From contig QLIY01000103.1 in NCBI GenBank assembly GCA_003260075.1, positions 185,708 to 249,707 on the forward strand: DNA of 64,000 nucleotides, read 5' to 3'. Below are positions 11,009 to 21,428 of the stretch, piece by piece (position 1 is the stretch's first letter; each line of letters starts with the position of its first letter). This stretch comes from Phallusia mammillata. Taxonomy: Eukaryota; Chordata; Ascidiacea; Phlebobranchia; Ascidiidae. The notes under the pieces were generated by a model. It did no database searches. It saw nothing but the letters and a program-made list of their open reading frames with translations, and had not been told where the DNA came from. The translations under genes and the position numbers were made by a program.

Positions 11009-14000
11009 ATGACGCAAGAGACGCGATTGTCTGAACTGCTTGAGGTGTGTGCTGCTGGTGATTCCGATTTGCTTGAAGAAAAGCTTGCAACTGGTAGACT
11101 AGATGCCATTAACTATAAAGACCCTGATTGGAATGAAAGGGCCCCTCTACATTGGTGTTGTATTAAAGGTAGGTTTTGGTTTACCGTGTCCATCCAATAG
11201 CATTGTACTTTGTATTTGTACAACAATATACAACAAAAGTCATCCTAAATACACACGCTTTTATTATACAGTTAAAATTTAGCGTACAATTGTACGTAAC
11301 TGATTTATTTCATAGAATCTTGAATTTACGTCACGAGATAATTGAATGGATTTAATGACGTCATGATAATTAGTATTATCATGTCGTCACTATTTTTGGC
11401 TTCTCCAACAGTGCCGCTCCTCGGGTGCTAAAAAAATGTAGAAGTAAATGTGTAGTACATAAGCAAGGTACAATACCAAAACGAGCCAAAGTCGTTATTG
11501 GGCAATTTCAAAATCGTGTGACGTCACCAACTTTGAAACGTACTCATGCTCGCTAGACTATTCTTATGGCTAAACTGGGTATGAACGTAAAATAGTTTCG
11601 AAATATATGGTTGATTTGTTCAACGGCATACGTAAGAATGTGATTTATGCGGAAATCGCTCTAACGTTGCTTTTTTTCTTACTCGTTTAGTGTTGTTTGT
11701 CTTTCTCAAACATGTTGGAACTTGTCGCAAAAATTATGAGTGTACATCCTGTTACAAGCAAACAAGGAGTTTAAGCAAAGAAAATACTTCTACCACCACT
11801 AAAATTTTATTGAACCCATTGATGTATATAGCGACTAACCTTTTACGAATGAACTTTCTCCGGCCCCGCCATGGCATGGTTCAGCTGTTAATGTAGAAAT
11901 CAAATTTGTTACATTGCATCATTAGATCCGTAGCCAAGTCGCGTTACCGATATAAAGTTAGTTCCTATTTAATTGTATTTATTGGTTATGTTTAGGGAAA
12001 AGTGACATGACCCGATGTCTGTTGGAAAAAGGCGCTCACCCCGGTGTTAGGTCTTCTACTGGATGGACACCAGCACATTTTGCAGCCGAAGGAGGGCGCA
12101 CTCACGTTCTAAGGTACATTTGTTGTGGTCGTGAAGATGGTCACTTTTTGTGATAAATATATAAGCCTGGTTGTTGATTTAAGTGATGAGCTTTTAAGAC
12201 TTTCATGGCGAATAGTCCCGAGAATTTCAATTCGGTTTATTGGAAATTCTGTTTCACTGCCAGTTAAATTCTAAATTGTAGCCTGTCAGCAATTAAAAAA
12301 AACATATTTCGTTTATTTTGGGCAAGTGCAAGTGCAAGGATTGGCTGTTGCTTTTCTAGAGTCGAGTGTTTTAGCAAATGCCTGTGATTTGGCCAAAACG
12401 TCTACATTAATAGCCCACAACGGTTTAAAAAAGCTGAAGTTTGTGCTTATGTTGGTTTTTATAAAAGTTTAATATACATAATTTCCACACACGTCTACTA
12501 CAAAGCATCTTTATGAGAGTTTTTTTTCTTCAGAACGCTGCACAATTTCAAGGCGCCTATGAACAGGAAAGATTTATACGGGGATACTCCTAAAAGAATC
12601 GCCGAAATTTACGGCCATAAGGAATCAACCGAATTTTTGGTGTTGTAAGTACTTTTTTTATGCACCCATACTTTTGTTTCGCCAGGATTTGTTGAAATAT
12701 AATGTATCTATTATGCGCAATCACTGTAACAAGAACCCTTGGTTTGTACGTGTCGAGAATTGATCAACACGCTTAAAAACGCGCATATTTGCTTTACAGA
12801 GCAGAGGCTGAATACAGAGAAAGGAGACGCAAAGCGGAATTGTGTGGTGATGCGGAACCGTACGACGATGAAGATTTAGATTGGTGCTACAGAAATAACG
12901 TTACTCCTGAAATATTTGTCACAGAAGATGAACTAGCAGGTAGTGGGGAAGTTTTTGCCCAATACTGTTTCAAACATAATAAACAACAAAAATGCCAAAA
13001 AAACAATGCCGAAAACATGGCCATCTTGGAATTTTCACGTTTCAACAAATTATAAACACTATAGAAAAGTCATAATGGTCAAGTTAAATAGTGCGTTTAT
13101 ATGCCACGAGTAGCACTAACATTTTATCTTTTTTTCCAACAGCAATGTTTGAATTACAGTATGACTAAAATTTATACCACTTTCATGACGATCTTGTTCT
13201 AATTCGTGTCCTGTCTACTGAAAAACAAATCAAAGTTTATAACATAATTGTAAGCGGGCCCAAAATTTAGGCCAAATCGGACGCAAACCCAGAAGTAAAT
13301 GCCCGAGCCAGATGTTTTCAAAATACAAATCCAAAATTAGGATCGAACATTTTTCACAAGTAAAGTACAGTAAACCTATAGAATCTAACTGATATAACAT
13401 ACAATTATTCACCACAGCAAATTTAATGCATACACCACAGACTTAGATACTGCTGAAACACTAACTAGGCTACACGTGTGGAAACAAAGAAAACCGTGAA
13501 AGCAGGCCACACACAAGGTTGGCAGTTATGTCGTAACAATCGACGCATGGTGCAATGGTAACAACGGCGGGAAAGTTTTTGCTATTGGGGAGCGTTACTG
13601 TGCGTTACAACTATAATTTGACGTGGTAAGCAAGTAGTGGGGGATTGCGGCAGACTGTGGCCGCTGGCCACATTATCATGTAAGATCGGAAACTGTCTGC
13701 AGGCCGCTCAAAATCCCGTCGCGGGCCGAAACAGGCCCGCGGGCCGTATGTTGCCCCACCCTGCTATAGATTATACCGCATTCGGGTAAACTGGATCTTC
13801 ACCTAATTCTGGCAAAACTCGAGGTACAAAAGATTTGTAATGTGGTAAAGCTTTAACTAATCGACATCAGTTAACCCGGATCTTTGCCTAATCCGGACAA
13901 ACTTTTTAGTCCAAACAGGTCCCCACTGACCACGGTTTACTGTATCAAGTCAGGCCAAAGCTAGTTATATGTAAACTTGTAATATTATAGCCTGGGCCGG

Positions 14001-14228
14001 ACCCTAAAATCACAACCCAACCTACAATTCTTTTCCCTTTATGTCACAGAGATTAACAGCACGACGACGTCTGTCAGCGGAAGCTTACAGTCGTTGCAAA
14101 AATCCCGCCATTATCCGAAAGCGTCGTCAAGGCGCGGCACGCCCACAAGTGGAAGACATTCTCGCAGCAACACACCGCTAGGAGGACGCCGAAAGTCGCA
14201 CCGAGTATCTAAGACTGCGAAAAAGTGA
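11009..14228 (+). CDS. Ankyrin-repeat protein, ANKRD66-like, 5 exons
   Basis: Exons 11009-11168, 11996-12113, 12534-12644, 12800-12939 and 14050-14228; all are GT-AG and in phase, giving 235 aa. Ankyrin repeats occupy about residues 20-130: DWNERAPLHWCCIKG, then TGWTPAHFAAEGG, then LYGDTPKRIAEIYGH. An Arg/Glu-rich segment (AEYRERRRKAEL) follows, then an acidic DDEDLDWCYRN, and a basic Ser-rich tail of about 60 residues (GGRRKSHR). Order, length and the GDTPKRIA..YGH motif resemble human ANKRD66, a small and poorly characterised protein. Ankyrin repeats mediate protein binding; the partner is unknown. The start ATG is the first in the open first exon. The last intron (about 1.1 kb) contains a pogo-like repeat and a fragment of a GC-rich hAT end near 13700-13765. 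Confidence 0.85.
13768..13944 (+). mobile_element. pogo/Tigger-like MITE, left end decayed
   Basis: Related to elements at 28820, 31478 and 34045. It shares ACAAAAGATTTGTAATGTGG, TAATCGACATC and CCTAATCCGGACAAA, and ends with GGTTTACTGTA. It lies in the last intron of the ankyrin gene. Confidence 0.7.
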
Positions 14229-14747
14229 ACTACTCTTGTTAACCAAACGGACACATGCCTTCAGTTTCGTTAACGATTCAAAGACCTCCTGGTTTTGGTT
14301 TCGAAAAAAATATACCAGGAAACACATCATGCAGTATGAATACGAAGTGCAGTTTTTGTCTACTTAAAAAAATATTTAAAAAATGCTTGATTTTACAACG
14401 AACTCACATTTTGTTGATTAAGGGCAACTCAATGGTAATCCCTGGTTAAATTGGCATATTGTCTTTTGTAAATCTTTTCTTTTGGATCAAAAGTTTATGT
14501 ACGTGTGGAAACATTTTAGCGTGAAATGCATCACTTTAATTTGAATATTTACCAAAAATGCGGAACTGATAGGACTGTAGGGGTTTCGTGTTTATTTAAA
14601 CGCAATCCTCAATTTAGCCTGCGGCTTACAGTTGTGCTTAACATTTTGCTCAGTGACAAAAATTTCCGAGGTACACTACAAGCTGTTTTTTTGTAAGGTT
14701 ACTATTGCCCAATATTGCTCTGTAGTTTCTTGATAATTGCCACGAGA
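14229..14747. other. Intergenic; upstream region of first CUB gene
   Basis: No exon seen. The right part (14615-14747) resembles the region immediately upstream of the second CUB gene and is listed separately. Confidence 0.5.
14615..14747 (+). promoter_or_regulatory. Upstream block shared by the two CUB genes (copy 1)
   Basis: Shares TAGCCTGCGGC, TCCGAGGTACACTACAAGCT and TACTATT in the same order with 21215-21357, and ends just before the start codon. It is either conserved promoter/5' UTR or remnant of the gene duplication. No TATA box was identified with confidence. Confidence 0.5.
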
Positions 14748-17700
14748 ATGTTACAACTGTCTTGCTTGCTTTGTTGCGTGGTTTTGCTATCAAGCGTCGA
14801 GGCAGCAACGGGACATAATGCAACAGAAAGTAAGTTTTATGTGTTTAAAATAAAAATTGGTTTCAGTGATCAATTTGTTCAAAATGCTAAAACGACCAGT
14901 CAAAATTCGCAAAATACAAGTTCTTGAAACAACAACTAGTATTTTGTTTAGCTTTACACCAATTGAATGACAAATTTGTTAAACACGACTAATTGTGGAA
15001 AGGTTTATCTAAATCAGTGGTTCCCAAACTTTTTCATTATTTTGTCAAAACGGCTCCTTTGCCATTATTTCGAGGGCTCGCGGTCCTTAAGCTGCATGTA
15101 ATGTGTATTTCAGAAAAACGAAAGTTGATTGCAGGATTTTCGCTAGTTATGCAAAATTGCGCATGATAATGATCTAAACTCTAAAGCAGCGGTTCCCAAA
15201 CTTTTCCAAAAATTTTGCCTGGTGGACCCTTTGCAATTATTTTGATATTTCGCGGCCCTATAAAAATCAAAGCATGCTATAGGAAAAATGAACCATTGTC
15301 TCTTATAGTACACTAGTGCAGTCACGATTCTATTTAATGTAACAACTTTCTAACTTAGTGGTTTTCAAACTTTTTCATTGTTTTTTTCAAAACGGTCACT
15401 TTGCCATTATATCGAGGACTCGCGGACCTTAAGCCTGAAGGTGTATTTTAGCAATACGAAAGTTGATTTACAGAATTTTAGCTTATTAGGTATGCAAAAT
15501 TACACATAACAACGATCCAAAGACGGTTTGTGACATCACAGACAAGACAGAAAACATTACGATAGTGCGCAAACAATTGCATTCTTGATAGTTGTCATGC
15601 AATAAAGGCTATCTATTGTATAGTAATGGAGGCAGTGGATCTCTAATTGTACTTTGATTTAAACCTATTCAGTGACACAAATTGACGCCAAATAAGATTA
15701 TAGAGGCACGTCAACCTTTTCGCGGACCCCGCAAAATTGCTTCACGGACCCCTAAAGGTCCGCGGACCCCAGTTTGGGAACCGCTGCTCTAAAGACAGCT
15801 TGTGACATTACAGACAAGACAAAAAAGCAGTGCGATTGTGCGCGAACAATTGCATTTTTGACAGTTGTTATTCAATAAAGGCTATTGTTTAGCAATGGAG
15901 ACAGTCGATTTCTGAATTCTCTTGATTTAAACTTATTCAGTGGCGCAAACTGACGCTAAATAAGAGTATAGAATTACTTTACCCGCTTCGCGGTCTCCCC
16001 CAACATTGCCTCACGGACCCCTAAAGGACCGCGGACCCCAGTTTGGGAACCGCTGATCTAAATTAAAGCATACTCTTGTCACGACTATTTAAGACTGTAC
16101 ATCTCGCAGAAATCAATTAATTGTTATGTTTAGTAAAAAGCTGATTTAAAGTTGGTCCTTTTTAGGTTGTGTTATAAATTTAAAAGCATCATCATCACAA
16201 AGAAATTTTGAAAGCCCAAACTATCCCAACAAATTTCCAGAACAGACACATTGCTCTTGGATGTAAGTGTTACTAATTTTGACTTGTTGACATTTTTTGC
16301 CATAGTGACGTACATAATGACCACCTGTTCAACCATTGGTTGGTTTCAGTACATAAGTACGGAATGTATAGCAAAGATTACTGTAGAATGTAGATCTAAG
16401 ACTGGTAATAAGGACGTCAGGAGCATATATTATCAAAAACTAAACAAAGGGTTGCTTGTTGAGAGAAACAACGGAAGTGTGTAAAAAAGTTGGCGAAAAA
16501 GCGAACAACTTTTCAGAATTTGTTGGATGAACGGACATAGTTCTTTCCCCCCCCCCCTATGATTATGCTTGGGCGCTGAAACAAATAAACAATTGATTGA
16601 TTAAGACTGGTAATAAGGACGTCAGGAGCATATATTTTCAAAAACTAAACAAAAGGTTGCTTGTTGAGAGAAACAACTGAAGTGTGTAAAAAAGTTGGCG
16701 AAAAAGCGAACAACTTTTCAGAATTTGTTGGATGAACGGACATAGTTCTTTTAAACCAGTGTTTCATACCGGAACGGAACGGAACGTTATACCGGAACGA
16801 AATAAATAATTTATGGCTCAAATACCGGAACGAAATACCAAAATAAAAAATTTTCAAAATACCGGAACGGAACGAAATACCGCTATTTTTTATTCCGGTA
16901 TTTCGTTCTATACATTTGACATAAAAAAAATTTTCGCGCCGATAAGATGTAATAAAAATTCAGGCTCCTACAATTTACATCCGTTTGACCATCATTGACA
17001 AATGTTATGTGACGTAACAACTACCGACAATAATTATTGTGTGTTGCAACTTTCTTTCTTTTTATGCTTAATAGTTGTGAAGACCAGAAAGAAATGTTCT
17101 TTTGTTAAGACCGAAATACCGAAAAAATACCGTTATAAATTTATTTCGGTCAGACCGGAACGAAATGAAAATATCGGTCCGGAACGAAATACCGAAATAA
17201 ATAATTTGCTCAGAACGAATAACGTTATTTGGTTTCGTTCCGTTCCGGTATGAAACACTGTTATAAACTGTTTTAGAAATAGCAACTGTTCCCATGTTGT
17301 ATGTAGTAAACTGTTTTGTTTGTTTTTCAGTGTGAAAGCGCCCTCCGGCTACAGAGTTCGAATTAGTTTTGGATATTTTTACTTGGAACAATCACATGGT
17401 TGCACGACACAATCCTTTACTTTTGAAGACCTGCTAACTGGATATGTAGACGGACCGTATTGTAGCAACGCAGGACCACCTGGAGCGGTGTCAGCAGGTA
17501 AATAAAATCATTTGTTGCTTAACAATCAGGCCTAAAAGTAAAATTGAAATATTTTTGTCAGCAAATCAGTATGACACTCATACCAATGGCTAGGTTAATC
17601 AATCGGCGAAATAAAAAGCCTGTAGCTGCTTATCCGTTTCTACACTTCTGTTCAAAAACTGGGAAAACAACTTTACAAGTAGCGTTTGTTTATTTTACAT

Positions 17701-19836
17701 GCAGCATCCAACACTTGCAACCAATTATGCCCATGGTTCTTAACCATTTTTCCTTGCTGCACCCCTTTTAAATCACCAACCAATTTTTGCACCCCCCTGG
17801 GTTTTTGTATTTCTATAGAATTGACCTAACAGGAACAGATCCCGCACCCCTTGGGGCTGCGTGCACCCCTGGTTAAGAACCCCTGAATTATACCATTGCT
17901 TTTCACAAAACTGGTAAGTTTTTCTCTTAATCCTTACTTAACCTTTAAATTGTAATGTGCAGGCCAAGGATTTCGAATTACGCTGAAATCCAAAGGAACA
18001 CCAAAAGCTTACTGGGGTTTTCGAATATTTTACCAACAAACAACTGACCCGCCGTCACAAAGAAGTAAGAATACCAAAAAAGTGTTGTCTTATCAAACAA
18101 ATTTAGGTAATGAAACATAGCTTTAAATGCAGATTGAATGCGAAATTCATTGAAATCTTGGTAATAGGACGAATTAGGTTAATCGCCTAATCCGTTAACT
18201 TGATCGTAAATCATAACTTTAGCGTTTTGTTAAGAAAGTTACTCGATTATTTGCGTGATAAAGATTGCCTAACAAATTAGTTGTGTGATACCTGTATCCA
18301 TACAAAACAATCTTTTTGAAAATGCATTTCAACCGACATGGTCACGGTACTATTATGACTAATGGCATACATACAATACAACATTTGCTTGTTTCAAAAC
18401 AGTACTGCCAAAGAGGTATTACTAAAAATATTGTAAGCTGATATTTACAAACGCGATGAAACAAATATGTTTAAGTTTAAGTTCTCAATCTCAGGTATAA
18501 AATTGCCTAACAACACTTAACTGTATATAACACACATCATTACTTACTACAGTCATAGGTTTTGGTTCCACTCTGACCACACAGACGTCCCAAATTACCA
18601 CTCGCAACCCTCCAGCTCTACCCAGTCCTGGCTTTCGTCTAACGTTTCCGATACCATTAAACCACATCAGAGGTAAATGGATTTTATTGGATATGATAGG
18701 CAACCTTTTAAAACGGTGCATGCCATAGTTTACTCGCTATTTGGGTGCCAACATTTAAGTGTGTTGCGCAGCAGTGGTTAAAACCAGGGAGTCGAACCGG
18801 AACTGAACCCGAACCCGCGAACCGGTTTGAGCGTTTAATTTCATTAAACCCGAACCGCCAATTACGATTTTCTAAAAACCCAAACCGGAGTTGAACCCCG
18901 TATTTTGTTTGGCGTTGGACCCGAACCGGAACCGAACCAGTAATAAATGCAGTCTGTTTTATATTTTGTGATTTTTTTTAAACGGGCAAAATTCTTTTGA
19001 GTTTGACAAGGCCAGGTAGATGATGGGTAGAATTAAATTTAAACGAATAAAAATTTGAACCGGTTTAAAAACCGCAAACCGGTTCGGACCGGATAATTTG
19101 CCCAAACCGGAACAAAACCCGAACCCGAAAATATACATTTTTAAAAACCTGAACCGAACCCGAACCCTTAAAAACAAAACCAAGTGAACCCGAACCGAAC
19201 CTGAACCCATATGACAAGCGGTTCGACTCCCTGAATGGTAGGATGGTTACAAAGCAGGTAGATTTTATTCGTACGTTGCTTTTTTGGTAACATTAAATCA
19301 TAACAAAACAAATCACTGTAATAGTTTAAATTCAAATTATTAAATTTAACTTTAAGTCGAAAATCACTTGGTGTGCTGTGAAAAAACGCCTCACGTGCCA
19401 ATTTTGGTGTTTGGTTTGTGTATGGGTTTGACTTTTTTAAACGAATGACATACAACCGAAAGAAAGCTCATAGAACAAGACAGTCAGGGTGTATACACAA
19501 ACGTGAAGATATGAACCATATAACATTTAATTTAACCTACATTTTATAAAAAAGCAATGCTTTATTATTACTGTAAATCAATGCTGTAACAATTGCAAGC
19601 ATCTTTAGTGGAACCGGTTGATGTATTATATTTGCAAAACGTGTTTTTTGTTGTTGAACGCAGGGCCTACTCGACGACCGGTGTCAAGACGTACTTATCC
19701 CCATCCTGACGACTTAGAACCAATCACAGGTTCACCAAGCTTATTAGCTGGTGTTATGCTTAGAATAATAATCGCCGGGACCCTAACCTTTCTTTGTGTT
19801 GGATGTTTGTTGACTTACCTCCGTTTGTTCGCTTGA
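14748..19836 (+). CDS. Single-CUB type I membrane protein (paralogue 1)
   Basis: Exons 14748-14829, 16166-16262, 17331-17497, 17963-18064, 18553-18672 and 19664-19836; 246 aa. A Leu/Cys-rich signal peptide (LLCCVVLLSSVEA) is followed by one CUB domain: SPNYPNKFPE, first cysteine pair spaced 28 residues apart, APSGYRVRISF, DGPYC, GQGFRITL and WGFRIFY. A Thr/Ser/Pro-rich stalk comes next, then a C-terminal hydrophobic segment (LTFLCVGCLL) and only about five residues after it, so there is practically no cytoplasmic tail. Exon 5 is 120 nt and flanked by phase-1 introns, so it can be skipped without a frame change. The intron phases of exons 1-4 are identical to those of the neighbour at 21429. 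CUB domains bind proteins or glycans outside the cell; no specific ligand can be inferred. Confidence 0.82.
15015..16055. mobile_element. hAT-like element interrupted by a second element
   Basis: Ends CAGTGGTTCCCAAAC and GTTTGGGAACCGCTG, with an 8-bp duplication atctaaat (15007-15014 and 16056-16063). It is split by the element at 15187-15786; removing that insert reunites an element of about 430 bp. In intron 1 of the first CUB gene. Confidence 0.85.
15187..15786. mobile_element. Nested hAT-like element
   Basis: Ends CAGCGGTTCCCAAAC and GTTTGGGAACCGCTG, with an 8-bp duplication ctctaaag (15179-15186 and 15787-15794). From about 15355 it contains another copy of the same family as its host element, so it is itself composite. 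Confidence 0.82.
16397..16751. repeat. 150-bp direct duplication separated by C-run and 44-bp segment
   Basis: Copy 1 is 16397-16546 and copy 2 is 16602-16751; they differ at a few positions (for example acggaag versus actgaag). Between them lie eleven C (16547-16557) and a 44-bp segment ending in TTGA repeats that matches neither flank. In intron 2 of the first CUB gene. Confidence 0.85.
16757..17260. mobile_element. hAT-like element filled with a CCGGAACGAAAT minisatellite
   Basis: Perfect terminal inverted repeats (CAGTGTTTCATACCGGAACG at the left). Near-perfect 8-bp flanks are ttttaaac and ttataaac. The interior carries many copies of ACCGGAACGAAAT on both strands. No transposase frame. 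Confidence 0.8.
17731..17885. mobile_element. Small hAT-like MITE
   Basis: A 155-bp element with ends CCATGGTTCTTAACC and GGTTAAGAACCCCTG; flanks aattatgc and aattatac match at 7 of 8 positions. In intron 3 of the first CUB gene. Confidence 0.7.
18785..19233. mobile_element. hAT-like element with GAACCCGAACC tandem repeats
   Basis: Inverted ends CAGGGAGTCGAACC and GGTTCGACTCCCTG enclose many degenerate copies of CCGAACCGGAAC. No target duplication is evident, so the boundaries are slightly less certain. In intron 5 of the first CUB gene. Confidence 0.65.
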
Positions 19837-19978
19837 CTTTACTCCGGTGGTGTATGCTATTTCGCCAATATGTTCCAGGAAGTCGCAAACATTTAAAGTA
19901 CACATCCTGTATAAACAATAATATCAATTGTTTCAACAACAAAAGAGTTGGAAATACTATTGTGTTGTATTTTGTGTT

Positions 19979-20193
19979 TACCTTTTGTAGTACTACTTCT
20001 GGTCTTTAAAACTTAAATTTATACCCTACTCTAGGCCTACCATACGTCGTCTTTTTAGAGGACATGTCCATCTTTTTAATCCCCCCCCCCTACCTTTTGT
20101 AGTACTACTTCTGGTCTTTAAAACTTAAATTTATACCCAACACAAGGCCTACCATACGTCCTCTTTTTAGAGGACATGTCCATCTTTTTAATT
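19979..20193. repeat. Approx. 102-bp direct duplication joined by ten C
   Basis: Copy 1 is 19979-20080, the C-run is 20081-20090, and copy 2 is 20091-20193. The copies differ at about six positions (for example ctactcta versus caacacaa). Confidence 0.88.
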
Positions 20194-20505
20194 AAAAAAA
20201 ACCAAGTTGTCCTGGACAAGAAAAAGCGCCCAAATGTCCTCCTTTCCTCCAAAAGAATTTATGATTTATCTTTAATACATATGTGACAATTATGCCTTTG
20301 AAAACAGCCAAATATACATTTTCAGTTTATTTTTTGAAGAATACAGGATATTTTTACTTTTTTGAAAATTCAAGCTTATTTTAGTGTTGTGATGTGATAA
20401 ACGTTTAACTTTATCCAAACTATATGCTGTCTAATTTCTGAGGCGTTTATTTTTGGGAAGCCCTTAAAGTATTTTTTCATGTTTTTTCAAAAATATGGTA
20501 GGCCT

Positions 20506-20607
<102 letters not shown>

Positions 20608-21214
20608 GCCCGAACCCGGCCCGAAAAGCCCGGCCCGACTTGCAACTCTGGGCCTACCCAACACCCTTTTTAACAAACAAGTATTTCGGGTGTGTAGCAA
20701 AAAATCGTCATAAAGATTGTGGCTGTCATCTCAAAAAATGCAGGTGCGTATGACATGTCATGACTGCAGCCAATTTGCAAATTATTCCAATTTAAGATAT
20801 TTTGTGTATAGATAATGGTATTTTAGTTTCCTTTAAAATAGGTAAAGAATTTCATATGTCCAGAAATAAACGTAAGCATATAGGCCCCAGGCTAACGCCA
20901 AATAGGCGGCGGTATTGTGTAGCCACAGATATTTCGTATGTTTCGAAGGTAATTACTTATAACTAGACCGCAAACTAATGTATTTGAAACAACACGGCCC
21001 GAACAAATTGGCTGCAAATCTGTCCTAAAAATGAGAAAAAACCTCCCTTATACAACATTTTGTACAACTCAGCATTGTCAACACATTAAATTTGAGCAAA
21101 AACATGTGGCCTACTGCCAACAAATTGGAAGTATCTCGTGACAGGTGAAACCACTAAGGCTGGTCAGGCAAGTTTCGTCGCCAGTTTGTTCTTTACTTCA
21201 ACGCGAGGCGTCTT

Positions 21215-21357
21215 TAGCCTGCGGCAGTAAGTCGTATCAAACAGAGTGCTTAGTGACTCAGACAAGATTGTCCGAGGTACACTACAAGCTGTACACCAGC
21301 AAGGCTACTATTATTGCGCTGGACCTTTGTCGAATCCAGTGTAATTTCCACGAGGGT
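21215..21357 (+). promoter_or_regulatory. Upstream block shared by the two CUB genes (copy 2)
   Basis: Counterpart of 14615-14747, with shared motifs in the same order. It ends about 70 bases before the start codon. Confidence 0.5.
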
Positions 21358-21428
21358 TGAGTATGCTGTTGTGGGGTGAAGCATAATTGCAAATCAGTTC
21401 ACATTGAGTGTATTGAAAGGATGTAATA

